Of a stretch of DNA of 64,000 nucleotides, positions 55,840-64,000 are shown piece by piece. The translations under genes were made by a program, and so were the position numbers. The notes below the pieces were generated by a model. That model ran no database searches, had not been told where the DNA came from, and worked only from the letters and a program-made list of their open reading frames with translations. The DNA comes from Phormidium sp. FACHB-1136 (lineage in GTDB: Bacteria; Cyanobacteriota; Cyanobacteriia; Phormidesmidales; Phormidesmidaceae), in NCBI RefSeq assembly GCF_014697375.1, contig NZ_JACJRS010000012.1, positions 16,279 to 80,278 of the forward strand. The letters run 5' to 3'. The first letter of the stretch is position 1, and each line of letters starts with the position of its first letter.

Positions 55840-57060
55840 CTACCGATGATCGGTGTTGAGCTTTTCCTCAATTTTGCGGCTGGCCAAGGACATGGCATAG
55901 CAGAAGAACCAGTAGATTACCGCCAGGAAGAGGTAGACCTCGGCGTAGCGGCCTAGATAGGTGGGGTTGGCCAGAATGGATCGGCCAATGCCCAGCAACT
56001 CCGCCAAACCCACGACAGCCAGCAGGGTGGTGTCTTGGAAAAGGCTAATAAACTGGCCAACGATGGCGGGAATGGCGATTTTTAGCGCTTGGGGCAGGAT
56101 GATTAGCCCTAGGGTCATGGGCGTGTTCAACCCTAGGGACATGGCCGCTTCTCGCTGGCCACGAGGCACCGCTTGCAGACCTGCCCGCACGTTTTCCGCC
56201 AGGTAAGCGGCACTGAATAGGGCCAGGGCGATAATGGCCCGCAGCACCCGGTCGGGTCGGGCTCCCACGGGAAGGAATAGGGGAATCATCACCTGTCCCA
56301 TGAACAGAAAGGCCACCAAGGGTACCCCCCGCACCACTTCAATGTAGGCGGTGGACAGCCAGCGCACCACAGGCAGGCTACTGCGCCGACCGAGGGCCAA
56401 CAGTAACCCCAAGGGGAAACAGAGGGCAATGCCGCTCACCGCCGCAAACAGCGTTAGCAGCAATCCGCCCCACTCGTTGGTGGAAACGGGGGTGAGACCC
56501 ATACCGCCGCCAATCAGCCAGATGGCCACAAAGTAGGACACAAACCAACTGAGGGAGACCCACTTACCCACCCCAGGGAATGTTCGCCCCACCTGACGAC
56601 CCGCCGCCGCCATCCCCGCCACCAGGGCGACCATGGGCAGCAGTTTGAGAGAACTGGGCCGGGTGGGGGGAAACAGCACGATGAAGGCACAGACAGCCCC
56701 CAGACCCATCAACACATTGCGGCTAAACAGGGTAGACAGGTTGCGGCCCAACACGCCCCAAGACACCCCTGCTAGGGCACAGATGATGGCCAGCAAAATC
56801 CAGATTCGGACATAGAGGGCAGAGGGGAAGGTGCCCGTCATGAACAGCCCGAAGTTGTTGGGAATCACCTGCCACTGGGCGGTGGTGAAGGCCCAGTTCA
56901 ATAGCCGAAATAGGCCCAGCCCAAAGATGGTGACAATCACCACTGTGAGGATGCTGTTGAACCAGTCGCTAAAGAGATTTTTTTTCACCCAGGCCACGGG
57001 GCCAAGGGCAAGGACCTCCGGCGGTGCCGAGGAAAGGGATTTGGGGGTAACGGTGGTCAT
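55840..57060 (-). CDS. amino acid ABC transporter permease (second subunit)
   Basis: A 406-aa membrane protein with about eight hydrophobic segments. The last 200 residues carry the permease fold, and the EAA loop is EAAMSLGLNTPMTLGLIILPQALKIAIP, which docks on the ATPase. The sequence is of the AapM/NatH type. It begins 17 bp after the other permease gene stop. It is needed with that protein to form the translocation channel. Confidence 0.94.
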   Translation of the reverse strand: MTTVTPKSLSSAPPEVLALGPVAWVKKNLFSDWFNSILTVVIVTIFGLGLFRLLNWAFTTAQWQVIPNNFGLFMTGTFPSALYVRIWILLAIICALAGVSWGVLGRNLSTLFSRNVLMGLGAVCAFIVLFPPTRPSSLKLLPMVALVAGMAAAGRQVGRTFPGVGKWVSLSWFVSYFVAIWLIGGGMGLTPVSTNEWGGLLLTLFAAVSGIALCFPLGLLLALGRRSSLPVVRWLSTAYIEVVRGVPLVAFLFMGQVMIPLFLPVGARPDRVLRAIIALALFSAAYLAENVRAGLQAVPRGQREAAMSLGLNTPMTLGLIILPQALKIAIPAIVGQFISLFQDTTLLAVVGLAELLGIGRSILANPTYLGRYAEVYLFLAVIYWFFCYAMSLASRKIEEKLNTDHR

Positions 57061-57077
57061 GGCTTAGCGCTCCTTCC

Positions 57078-58262
57078 TTAGCGTTCCTTAAATTGCACGG
57101 CTCGGTTGAGCTGGTTCATGCCTAGGGTGATGATTAAGCATAGAATCAAATGGGTGGCCATCAACACCAAAAACACCTCCACCGGGCGTCCGGTTTGGTT
57201 ATAGGTGGTGTTGGCGATGGAATAGATTTCGGGGAAGGCGATGGCAAAGGCCAAACTGGTGTTTTTGGTCAGGTTCATAAATTCGCTGTTCATGGGGGGA
57301 ATAATCACCCGTAGCGCCTGGGGAAACACCACTAACCGCATCACCATGCCCGCCTGGAGGCCCAGGGAACGGGCCGCCTCCCACTGCCCCCGCGAGACGG
57401 ACTGAATGCCTGCCCGGACGATTTCGGCCACAAAGGCGGAGGTGTAGAAGACCAGGGCCGACAGGGACGCTACGTATTCCCGAGTCAAGCGCAGCCCGCC
57501 CGTGACGCCGCCGCCTTCCACGCCACTGGGAAAAGTCCATTGCAGAGCCAACACCATAAAGGCTAGCCACAGCAGGCCCAGGCCAATCAGCCCCATGAGC
57601 TGGGTTTGGCCCCCGGTGCCCGTTTCAATCCGCAGCTTGGTGCGCCATTGCCAGAGAAAAAAGGCCGCAATGGCCACGGCGATGGTCACCCCAATTCCCA
57701 GCAGGGCCAGCACCGCACTGCCCGCCCAGGGAATATAGACCCCCCGGTTATTCAGGAAGGCCAACCCCACCACACTGATCTGGCTTTCGGGCCGGGGCAG
57801 AGTGCCATAGATGGCGAAATACCAGAAGAAAAGCTGCAACAGCAGGGGCACGTTCCGCACCAGCCCCACATACAGACGACTGAGCTTATGTACCAACCAG
57901 TTTTTAGAAAAGCTGGCAACCCCCGCCGCCGTACCAAGCAGCGTGGTGAGGGCGATCCCCGCCGCTACTAGGCTGAGGGTGTTGCTGAGGCCCACCATCA
58001 GCGCTCGCCAGTAGGGATCATTTGGGCGATATTTGATTAAACTTTCGCCGATACTAAACCCCGCTGGGTTACGGAGAAAGGTAAAGCCAAAGGCTCGACC
58101 TTGCTGAGATAGGTTTCGGTTGAGATTCCCCACAAAGAACGCGGCTAAAAGCAGCACGACGATCAGGGTCACCACCTGAAAGGCAATTTGCCAAAAACGC
58201 TCGTCCCGCAACAAAGTCTTCAGCTTTTGGAGGAAGGACTCGCCGCTACTATCACTATTCAT
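57078..58262 (-). CDS. amino acid ABC transporter permease (first subunit)
   Basis: A 394-aa permease of the AapQ/NatG type with about eight transmembrane segments. The coupling loop reads WEAARSLGLQAGMVMRLVVFPQALRVIIPP, and SNTLSLVAAGIALTTLLGTAAG begins the core fold. It pairs with the next permease, 17 bp downstream. A stem-loop with T-run precedes it at 58370-58403, between it and the binding-protein gene. Confidence 0.94.
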   Translation of the reverse strand: MNSDSSGESFLQKLKTLLRDERFWQIAFQVVTLIVVLLLAAFFVGNLNRNLSQQGRAFGFTFLRNPAGFSIGESLIKYRPNDPYWRALMVGLSNTLSLVAAGIALTTLLGTAAGVASFSKNWLVHKLSRLYVGLVRNVPLLLQLFFWYFAIYGTLPRPESQISVVGLAFLNNRGVYIPWAGSAVLALLGIGVTIAVAIAAFFLWQWRTKLRIETGTGGQTQLMGLIGLGLLWLAFMVLALQWTFPSGVEGGGVTGGLRLTREYVASLSALVFYTSAFVAEIVRAGIQSVSRGQWEAARSLGLQAGMVMRLVVFPQALRVIIPPMNSEFMNLTKNTSLAFAIAFPEIYSIANTTYNQTGRPVEVFLVLMATHLILCLIITLGMNQLNRAVQFKER

Positions 58263-58369
58263 CTATGCCACCTATAGAGCATTACTCCGCATCAACGGGA
58301 GTAGCTAAGCTGTATGCAAAATAATCTAAGGTGGATGTCACGAAAAGTTCAATTTGTTACAAGGTTTTA

Positions 58370-58403
58370 TAAAAAAGGCCAGAATCTTCAATAGATTCCG
58401 GCC
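58370..58403 (-). terminator. partial terminator/attenuator between SBP and permease genes
   Basis: On the minus strand GGCCGGAATCT (58403-58393) pairs with AGATTCTGGCC (58387-58377) with one mismatch and a five-base loop, followed by TTTTTTA. It would allow the binding protein to be made in excess over the membrane subunits. Confidence 0.8.
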
Positions 58404-58467
58404 TCAAACGATTCTCAAGGGATTAAAAAAACAGGACGGCTACTGAACCGATTCCCAGTAATACCCC

Positions 58468-59532
58468 TTAGCGAAATGGGGGCGCATACATGAGGCCGCC
58501 TTCCGTCCACAGGGCGTTTTGGCCGCGCTCCAGTTCAAACTGAGAATCGGCTCCTAGGTTGCGATCAAAGATCTCGCCATAGTTGCCGACCTGGGTGACG
58601 ACCTGCACCATGAAGTCGTTGGGCAGACCCATATCGGTACCGAGGGTGCCTTCTTGGCCCAGGAACCGAGCGATGTCGGGGTTATCCGTCCCGGCAAAGG
58701 TACCGATGTTTTCCGAGGTGATACCAAATTCTTCGGCCTGCATGAGACCAAACGTGACCCATTTCACCACGTCATACCAGGCCGAGTCGTTGTTGACGGT
58801 CACAGGGCCAAGGGGTTCCTTGGACATGGTGACTTCCAGCAGGATGTGATCCTCTGGGGTGGGCAGGGTGCTGCGGCGACCAATGAGCTGGGATTTGTCG
58901 GAGGTCATGCCTTCGCAGCGGCCTTCGTTGTAGGCGGCATAGGCGGCGTCGGCGTCTTGGAACACCACGGGCTCAAAGTCGATGTCGAGCTGACGCATTT
59001 GGTCGGTCAGGTTCAGTTCGGTGGTGGTGCCCGTTTCCACGCAGATGGCCTTGCCTGCAAAATCCTCTAGGCTTTCGATGCCGCTGTCTGTCCGCACCAT
59101 CATGCCCTGACCATCAAAGAAGGTGGTGGGGGCAAACTCTAGACCGACGCTGGTGTCGCGGCTGATCGTCCAGGTGGTGTTGCGGGAAAGCATATCCACC
59201 TCACCCCCAGCCAGGGCGGTGAAGCGCTCGGTGGAATCCAGGCGGCGATATTCGACTTTTTCCGCATCGCCCAGCACCGCTGCGGCCACGGCCTTGCACA
59301 CATCCACATCTAGGCCAGTGTAGGTTCCGGTTTCATCCACAAAGCTAAAGCCAGGGATACCACCATCGACACCGCAGATGAGTTGGCCGCGCTGTTTAAC
59401 CACTTCTAAGCGACTGCCGCCCGTGGCAGGAGCCGTTGATCCGTCGTCGGTGGTGGTCGTTGTGGTGCCACCACCACAGGCGGCTAGGGTCAACCCCAAG
59501 GTGGCCGCGAGAATACCCCACTTATTGCGCAT
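58468..59532 (-). CDS. amino acid ABC transporter substrate-binding lipoprotein
   Basis: A 354-aa periplasmic binding protein anchored by lipid: the signal ends LTLAAC (lipobox, Cys19), followed by a Gly/Thr-rich spacer. The mature part has RLEVVKQRGQLICGVDGGIPGFSF and YTGLDVDVCKAVAAAVLGD, typical of the AapJ/NatF family for neutral polar and acidic amino acids. AapJ-type proteins are about 340 aa, so length is normal. It lies first in the operon; a strong stem-loop follows. Confidence 0.95.
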   Translation of the reverse strand: MRNKWGILAATLGLTLAACGGGTTTTTTDDGSTAPATGGSRLEVVKQRGQLICGVDGGIPGFSFVDETGTYTGLDVDVCKAVAAAVLGDAEKVEYRRLDSTERFTALAGGEVDMLSRNTTWTISRDTSVGLEFAPTTFFDGQGMMVRTDSGIESLEDFAGKAICVETGTTTELNLTDQMRQLDIDFEPVVFQDADAAYAAYNEGRCEGMTSDKSQLIGRRSTLPTPEDHILLEVTMSKEPLGPVTVNNDSAWYDVVKWVTFGLMQAEEFGITSENIGTFAGTDNPDIARFLGQEGTLGTDMGLPNDFMVQVVTQVGNYGEIFDRNLGADSQFELERGQNALWTEGGLMYAPPFR

Positions 59533-59798
59533 AAATCACTACCTCACTCACAAAAACAAAGAACTGTTAAAGAATCTAACCTAAACCATAAGAATGAGAA
59601 CCCTGCTTAACATTCCACTGGTTTAGATTTTGATTTTGTATAACACACAACACTATACAGGTTGCCCCTGCTTTACCGACCTAGGGGAAATCTTGGCCAC
59701 CCGAATCCGACGTGAATGACCTTACTAGCGCCATTGGGCTACTTAGGCCGTTGGGTTAGCAAGGTCAATAAAAGCCATACACAAAGAGGGCACAGACG

Positions 59799-60008
59799 CT
59801 AATGTTCCTGGGCGAGATCGCGGATGAGGGGGATTTTGGCGCGAATGTAGTGGTCGAGTTGATCGGTTTCGACTTGGTTGATGGGCTGTTGCACCATAAA
59901 TTCGTCCATCAGCCAACGAACCAGGCCGTTATCGTCCAAATCGAGAAGGTTGGTGCTCTGAGAGCGGTCTACGAGAGACCACAAGTGGCGCAGAAGATGG
60001 GGATTCAT
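59799..60008 (-). CDS. small conserved hypothetical protein
   Basis: A 69-aa mostly helical protein: HLLRHLWSLVDRSQSTNLLDLDDNGLVRWLMDEF and ETDQLDHYIRAKIPLIRDLAQ. The pattern of charged and hydrophobic residues is regular, and the form matches a family I recall as cyanobacterial, but I cannot name it. No ribosome site is clear. It is monocistronic between bioA and the transporter operon. Confidence 0.65.
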   Translation of the reverse strand: MNPHLLRHLWSLVDRSQSTNLLDLDDNGLVRWLMDEFMVQQPINQVETDQLDHYIRAKIPLIRDLAQEH

Positions 60009-60142
60009 GGCAACACTTAAGGATTTCTTTAGATTTATCCTAAGCGACCTCCCTGGGCTTGGCTAGGAAATGATGTGATTGTTCACGTTTCTGTCTTTAT
60101 CTTCATGGCTGGATCCTAAAAGCCAACGAATCAAGATCGGCC

Positions 60143-61438
60143 CTAGCCCGGATCCTGACGAGTCACGGTGACGATGGCTTCCGTGATGCGGCGTAGTTGA
60201 TCCGGTTCTATGGTGTAGGGCGGCATGGTGTAAATCAGTCGCCCAAAGGGCCGCAGCCACACCCCCTGCTGCACAAACTGGGGCTGCACCACCGCCATAT
60301 CCACAGGTTGATGCAGTTCCACCACGCCAATCGCCCCCAGCACCCGCACATCTTGGACAGCAGAGAAATCCTGACAGGGGGCCAGTTCCTGCCGCAGTTG
60401 GGCTTCAATGCGGTGAACCTGCCCTACCCAGTCGCCGCTGTCCAGGATATCCAAACTCGCCAGGGCCACGGCACAGGCCAGGGGATTAGCCATAAAGGTT
60501 GGCCCATGCATGAAAACCCCCGCCTCGCCCTGGGCAAAGGTTTGGCTAATTTCCGTGGTCGCCAGGGTGGCCGCCAGGGACATAAAGCCCCCCGTCAGCG
60601 CCTTGCCGACACACATCAGATCGGGGGCCACCGAGGCATAGTCGCAGGCGAAACGCTTGCCCGTGCGGCCAAAGCCCGTGGCAATTTCGTCCAAAATCAA
60701 CAGCACCCCGTACTGATCGCATAGTTCCCGCGCCCGTTTGACGTATTGCGGGCTGTAGAACCGCATTCCCCCCGCCCCCTGCACCACGGGTTCAAAAATG
60801 GCGGCGGCTAGGTCTTGGTGATGGGTCTCTAAAATTGCGGCAAAACTGGCAATATCCGCTTCTTGCCAGTCGCCCTCAAAGGGAATTTGGGGCGCATCGG
60901 CAAAGTATTGCTCCACCAAACTGTTGCGAAACAGGTGGTGCATTCCGTTCACCGGATCGCACACCGCCATGGCCGCAAAGGTGTCGCCGTGGTAGCCGTT
61001 GCGGATGGTCAAAAAATGCTGCTTCTGCGGCTGGCCCTGGTTGTACCAATACTGGATGGCCATTTTCATCGCCACCTCCACCGCCACCGAGCCAGAATCA
61101 CAGAAAAACACATGCTGGAGCGGGGCCGGAGTCAGTTCCACCAGTTTGTGGGCCAACTGCACGGCGGGCTGATGGGTCAAACCGCCAAACATCACATGGC
61201 TCATCCGCCCCATTTGGTCGAGAGCCGCCTGATTCAATTGGGGATGGTTATAGCCATGGATGCACGTCCACCAGGAAGACATGCCATCGACTAAACGCTC
61301 CCCGGTTTCTAACTCTAGGTAAACCCCCTGGGCCGAACGCACCGGAAAGGTTGGCCTCGGATTGGGCATCGGCGCGTAGGGATGCCACACATGCTGACGA
61401 TCCAGATCCATCAGGCGATCCGTAGGCAGAAATTCCAT
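60143..61438 (-). CDS. bioA: adenosylmethionine-8-amino-7-oxononanoate aminotransferase
   Basis: A 431-aa PLP-dependent class III aminotransferase of biotin synthesis. HVWHPYAPM begins the protein; the PLP site is CVGKALTGG with Lys279, preceded by LILDEIATGFGRTG. The GMSSWWTCIHGYNHPQLNQA block defines BioA among relatives. It uses S-adenosylmethionine as amino donor to form 7,8-diaminopelargonic acid. The other bio genes are not adjacent. birA is also in the window. Confidence 0.96.
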   Translation of the reverse strand: MEFLPTDRLMDLDRQHVWHPYAPMPNPRPTFPVRSAQGVYLELETGERLVDGMSSWWTCIHGYNHPQLNQAALDQMGRMSHVMFGGLTHQPAVQLAHKLVELTPAPLQHVFFCDSGSVAVEVAMKMAIQYWYNQGQPQKQHFLTIRNGYHGDTFAAMAVCDPVNGMHHLFRNSLVEQYFADAPQIPFEGDWQEADIASFAAILETHHQDLAAAIFEPVVQGAGGMRFYSPQYVKRARELCDQYGVLLILDEIATGFGRTGKRFACDYASVAPDLMCVGKALTGGFMSLAATLATTEISQTFAQGEAGVFMHGPTFMANPLACAVALASLDILDSGDWVGQVHRIEAQLRQELAPCQDFSAVQDVRVLGAIGVVELHQPVDMAVVQPQFVQQGVWLRPFGRLIYTMPPYTIEPDQLRRITEAIVTVTRQDPG

Positions 61439-61495
61439 TAGAGCGCTTACCAGACAAGGGTTTTGGACAACATCATGGGGATTTAATACGGGGAT

Positions 61496-62806
61496 TTAAT
61501 TGGGTCGAATGATGGATATGCCGTAGGCTTGGGCGGAGAGGTAGTGTTGAGCCGCCCGCTGCACGTCGGCCACCGTGAGGCGTTGGATGTGGTTGGGGTA
61601 GTGGAGACCATCGGCGATGTTGCCCGTGAGGGTGTGGTAGAAGCCGTAGAGTCCGGCCCGGTCGCTGGGGGTTTCGTTGGCGAAGATGAAGCGGTTGGCC
61701 ACCTGGGTTTGCACCCGTTGTAGTTCCGCTGGGCTGACGGGGGTGTCGAGGATGGCCTGGATGTGGTCGGTGATGGCCTGTTCCACGGTGTCCAGATGTT
61801 CCGGATCGAGTTTGGCGGAGACCATGAATGCGCCCTGGTAGGCCAGGGTCATGTTGCTACAGCCGATGCTGCTGACCAGTTTGCGGTCTTCCCGCAGGTC
61901 GCGCACGAGGCGAGAGGTGCGCCCCCGCCCCAGCACCGACGCCACAATATCCAGGGCGTAGGTATCGTCGAGGTCTACCAGACCGGGGACGCGCCAGGTG
62001 AGGGTGAGGCGGGCCTGGGTGAGGGTGGGATCGCGATGGACGACTCGCTGAACGGTGGCAAAGGGAGGCTCCCCGTCGTAGTCCAGCAGGGGTTTGAACT
62101 GATCCATGGAGGGGGGCCGCTGCCGTCCCCGCTGGGCGGTGGCCAGATCAAACCCTTCGGCCACGGTGGCGATCAGGTCTTCCACGGGCAGGTTGCCCAC
62201 GGCCACGGCGGTCATGCTCTGGGGCTGATACCAGGTGCTATGGAAGTCGCGCATTTGATCCACCGCCAGGGCTTCGATTACCTCGGCTGGTCCCAGCACC
62301 GGACGACGGTAGGGCAAGCGCTCGAAGGTGAGTTCCATGGATCGGGCGTAGGTGCGGCGGCGGGGGTTGTCATCGGCGCGGCGAATTTCTTCCAAAATTA
62401 CGGGGCGTTCCCGTTCAAAGTCGGTTTCGCTGAGGCGGGGGGCGATCACCATCTGAATTTGCAGCGGGGCCAAGGCCCGAAAGTCCTTGGGGGCGGTGGT
62501 GATGTAGTACTTGGTGTAGTCTTGGCTGGTGGCGGCGTTGGTGACGGCTCCCCGTTCTTCAATGCGCCGTTCAAATTCGCCACAGGGCAGGTTGGCGGTG
62601 CCCTTAAAAATCATGTGTTCTAAAAAGTGGGCCATACCGTTGATGGCGTTACTTTCCACCACTGACCCCACCCGCAGCCACAGGCTGAGGTTGACCACCT
62701 CCAGGGGCATTTGCTCGGCAATGATCGTCAGGCCATTGGACAGACGGCGAATGGTGGGAGACACCAGGAGGGTGGAGGGGTCAGCGGTCGCTGAGAGCAA
62801 AGCCAT
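61496..62806 (-). CDS. M16 family zinc peptidase
   Basis: A 436-aa insulinase/pitrilysin-type metallopeptidase. The inverted zinc motif is HFLEH (His60, Glu63, His64), with Glu140 as the further ligand in VILEEIRR. RRLSNGLTII and VGSVVESN are also diagnostic. The R/Y substrate pair expected in the C-terminal half is less clear. Cyanobacteria usually encode two neighbouring M16 genes; here only one is present, with bioA downstream. Confidence 0.93.
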   Translation of the reverse strand: MALLSATADPSTLLVSPTIRRLSNGLTIIAEQMPLEVVNLSLWLRVGSVVESNAINGMAHFLEHMIFKGTANLPCGEFERRIEERGAVTNAATSQDYTKYYITTAPKDFRALAPLQIQMVIAPRLSETDFERERPVILEEIRRADDNPRRRTYARSMELTFERLPYRRPVLGPAEVIEALAVDQMRDFHSTWYQPQSMTAVAVGNLPVEDLIATVAEGFDLATAQRGRQRPPSMDQFKPLLDYDGEPPFATVQRVVHRDPTLTQARLTLTWRVPGLVDLDDTYALDIVASVLGRGRTSRLVRDLREDRKLVSSIGCSNMTLAYQGAFMVSAKLDPEHLDTVEQAITDHIQAILDTPVSPAELQRVQTQVANRFIFANETPSDRAGLYGFYHTLTGNIADGLHYPNHIQRLTVADVQRAAQHYLSAQAYGISIIRPN

Positions 62807-62840
62807 AGGTTACGGAGCGTAGGGTATGGGGCGTGGGTCG

Positions 62841-62900
62841 CGGAAGCATCGGTTACAGAAGCATCGATGACGGAAGCGTCGATGACGGAAGCAATGGTTT
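62841..62900. repeat. 15-bp tandem repeat, about 4 copies
   Basis: Units at 62841, 62856, 62871 and 62886 follow CGGAAGCATCGATGA with few changes; the last unit is most diverged. Confidence 0.8.
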
Positions 62901-62966
62901 GGCAGAAGAATACTCCGACCATCTTAACGACTGACCGCCGGACTGTCTGGGACTTCCGTTACATTC

Positions 62967-63018
62967 CCTCGCATTTGGCCCTCGCATTTGGCCCTCGCAT
63001 TTGGCCCTCGCATTTGGC
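62967..63018. repeat. 13-bp tandem repeat, four perfect copies
   Basis: CCTCGCATTTGGC repeats at 62967, 62980, 62993 and 63006 without a mismatch. Confidence 0.9.
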
Positions 63019-63104
63019 AGCGGCGGTTGACGATCTCCAAAATCCTTGGCCCATGTTTGGGAAAGTATTGTAAATTTCGGGTATGTGGAGTAGGGGAAGC
63101 ACCC

Positions 63105-63833
63105 GTGAGCACCTGGATTAAGGAAACTGACATCGCCATTTATTTAATGCAGGGTGGCTACTGGATCTCTCGCATCACCAAGTATCCCTCCCAAAATAAC
63201 CCCAAGGAAAAGGTCGTCAATATCGCCAGCCTGAAAGCCTGGTTTACCCGCGAAGACTACCCCCGCGCCATGACCGTGGCCATTGGCACCGGAGCCCCAG
63301 AGCCCCAGCCCATGCCGCCCCCCACCCCCCAGCCCATAGTGCGAACCTCCGGCAGCACCAACAGCCGCATCAACGCCGCTGGCCTCGCGGTGATCAAAGC
63401 CTTTGAGGGATTGGCCACCACCGCCTACCCCGATCCCGGCACGGGCGGCGAACCCTGGACGATTGGCTACGGCCATACCTCAGCAGCGGGCGACCCCAAG
63501 GTCTACCCCGGCCTAAAAATTACCGCCGCCCAGGCCGAAGAAATCCTCAAGCGCGACCTGCTACTGTTTGAGCGAGCCGTCACCCAGTCTGTGACTCGAT
63601 CCCCCACCAGCAACCAGTTTGCCGCCCTGGTGTCCTTCACCTTTAATGTGGGGCCAAACAACCTGCGCACCTCCACCCTGCTGAAAAAACACAACGCCGG
63701 AGACATCGCCGGAGCCGCCAACGAATTCCTCAAATGGGTCTATGCCGGAGGCCGGGTGATGGCGGGCCTAGAACGCCGCCGCAAGGCCGAACGCGCCCTT
63801 TACCTAGGGCAAAACTATCAAGCCTTCCTCTAA
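63105..63833 (+). CDS. GH24 lysozyme (phage-type endolysin) with N-terminal extension
   Basis: A 242-aa protein from GTG 63105, preceded by AGGGGAAG. Residues 1-60 form an unknown small domain (STWIKETDIAIYLMQGGYWISRI), joined by a Pro-rich linker (66-78) to a GH24 lysozyme: Glu101 in FEGL, Asp110 in YPDPG and Thr125 in GYGHT, then FAALVSFTFNVG and GLERRRKAERALYL. It should cut peptidoglycan glycan strands. There is no signal peptide. Such genes are common in phages; a domesticated or remnant phage gene is possible, but no other phage gene is near. Confidence 0.88.
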   Translation: MSTWIKETDIAIYLMQGGYWISRITKYPSQNNPKEKVVNIASLKAWFTREDYPRAMTVAIGTGAPEPQPMPPPTPQPIVRTSGSTNSRINAAGLAVIKAFEGLATTAYPDPGTGGEPWTIGYGHTSAAGDPKVYPGLKITAAQAEEILKRDLLLFERAVTQSVTRSPTSNQFAALVSFTFNVGPNNLRTSTLLKKHNAGDIAGAANEFLKWVYAGGRVMAGLERRRKAERALYLGQNYQAFL

Positions 63834-64000
63834 AAGTAATCCAATGAATAAAGTGTCCAGGCTTGGCCCTCATCCCCCCATCCCTTCTCCCTGAGGCAGG
63901 GTGGTTTCATACGAGTAAAGAAAAAACATAGTGGATCCGATTGGCCCAAAGTCTGAGGGCTTGAGGCACGGTTCGCCAGCCTTGCCGTCGGGCTAGGGTA

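Larger units (their letters stand above)
62807..63104. other. 298-bp region with two short tandem repeats
   Basis: Between the leftward M16 gene and the rightward lysozyme gene. It holds a 15-bp unit repeated about four times and a 13-bp unit repeated exactly four times. No coding frame is convincing. Confidence 0.7.

Noticed and set aside
59638..59658. GTATA-N11-TATAC dyad before the amino acid transporter, considered as an NtcA site
   Set aside because: Spacing is not GTA-N8-TAC; probably an AT-rich promoter segment.
61763..62623. 286-codon open frame on the plus strand inside the M16 gene
   Set aside because: Mirror frame of the peptidase, with Gly/His/Gln-rich composition and no domain.
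62728..62922. Minus-strand frame with ASVIDASVIDASV repeats
   Set aside because: Product of the 15-bp tandem repeat; overlaps the start of the M16 gene in another frame.
62841..63018. Tandem repeats considered as a CRISPR array
   Set aside because: Units are 13-15 bp with no spacers and there are no cas genes.
63834..64000. Possible tRNA near the right edge (GGTTCG at about 63969)
   Set aside because: No cloverleaf arms around it; the last 167 bp show only weak relatives of the CCCTC repeat.

Overview
The window is chromosomal DNA of a high-G+C cyanobacterium. The marker genes are cyanobacterial: ferredoxin-NADP reductase with the N-terminal CpcD-like phycobilisome-binding domain (petH), gun4, cyanophycin synthetase (cphA), a thioredoxin-like photosystem I accumulation factor, ClpS, an A2-type cytochrome c oxidase, and several small families seen mainly in cyanobacteria (DUF6761, DUF1995, DUF2256). 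Codon use is GC-rich throughout. I saw no tRNA, rRNA, CRISPR array, insertion sequence or prophage. The lineage looks like the Leptolyngbya/Nodosilinea type, but that is only an impression.

Layout. 1-4871: a partial START/SRPBCC gene, then minD-minE-thioredoxin-like ferredoxin-gun4-DUF2256-aldo/keto reductase, all rightward. 5038-7034: Uma2 nuclease-like gene and a clpS-CPBP protease pair. 7319-12507: hypothetical gene, a 617-bp leader with hairpins, a STAS protein, a TIGR03960 radical SAM protein and an exported protein. 12536-16075: ctaC-ctaD-ctaE on the minus strand. 16380-20261: APH/P-loop kinase fusion, small membrane protein, adenine/adenosine deaminase, thioredoxin-like protein ending in a clear terminator. 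20763-27751: a 1427-aa CBS-GAF-PAS hybrid kinase overlapping a second REC-kinase, then DUF6761 and DUF4268 genes. 27956-35419: VOC protein, cphA, DUF1995, hom and petH, all minus. 35675-42224: serine hydrolase, a 34-aa membrane protein, thioesterase, M23 peptidase, birA, msrA, Nif3-like protein, exported protein, RRM protein. 42445-49078: a 1406-aa PAS/GAF/GGDEF/EAL protein, DUF1499 and an aldehyde dehydrogenase. 49383-54553: a four-gene chaperone cassette (TPR, J-like, GrpE-like, short Hsp70). 54742-59532: a polar amino acid ABC transporter. 59799-63833: small hypothetical, bioA, M16 peptidase, GH24 lysozyme.

How the parts fit. Division (minDE), tetrapyrrole control (gun4), respiration (cta genes), photosynthetic electron transfer (petH), nitrogen storage and uptake (cphA, ABC transporter) and biotin (bioA, birA) are housekeeping. 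The most distinctive content is (i) two large signalling proteins, each with a GAF domain carrying the DXCF-type cysteine pair of cyanobacteriochromes; one ends in a hybrid kinase and the other in GGDEF-EAL, so both may be light sensors; (ii) the chaperone cassette, whose J-like protein lacks HPD and whose Hsp70 has lost most of its lid; (iii) a dispersed 80-95-bp intergenic repeat with four copies here, plus three other repeat families; (iv) a perfect NtcA-type GTAN8TAC site upstream of petH. No element was run through a database; family names are recognised from motifs and sequence memory.
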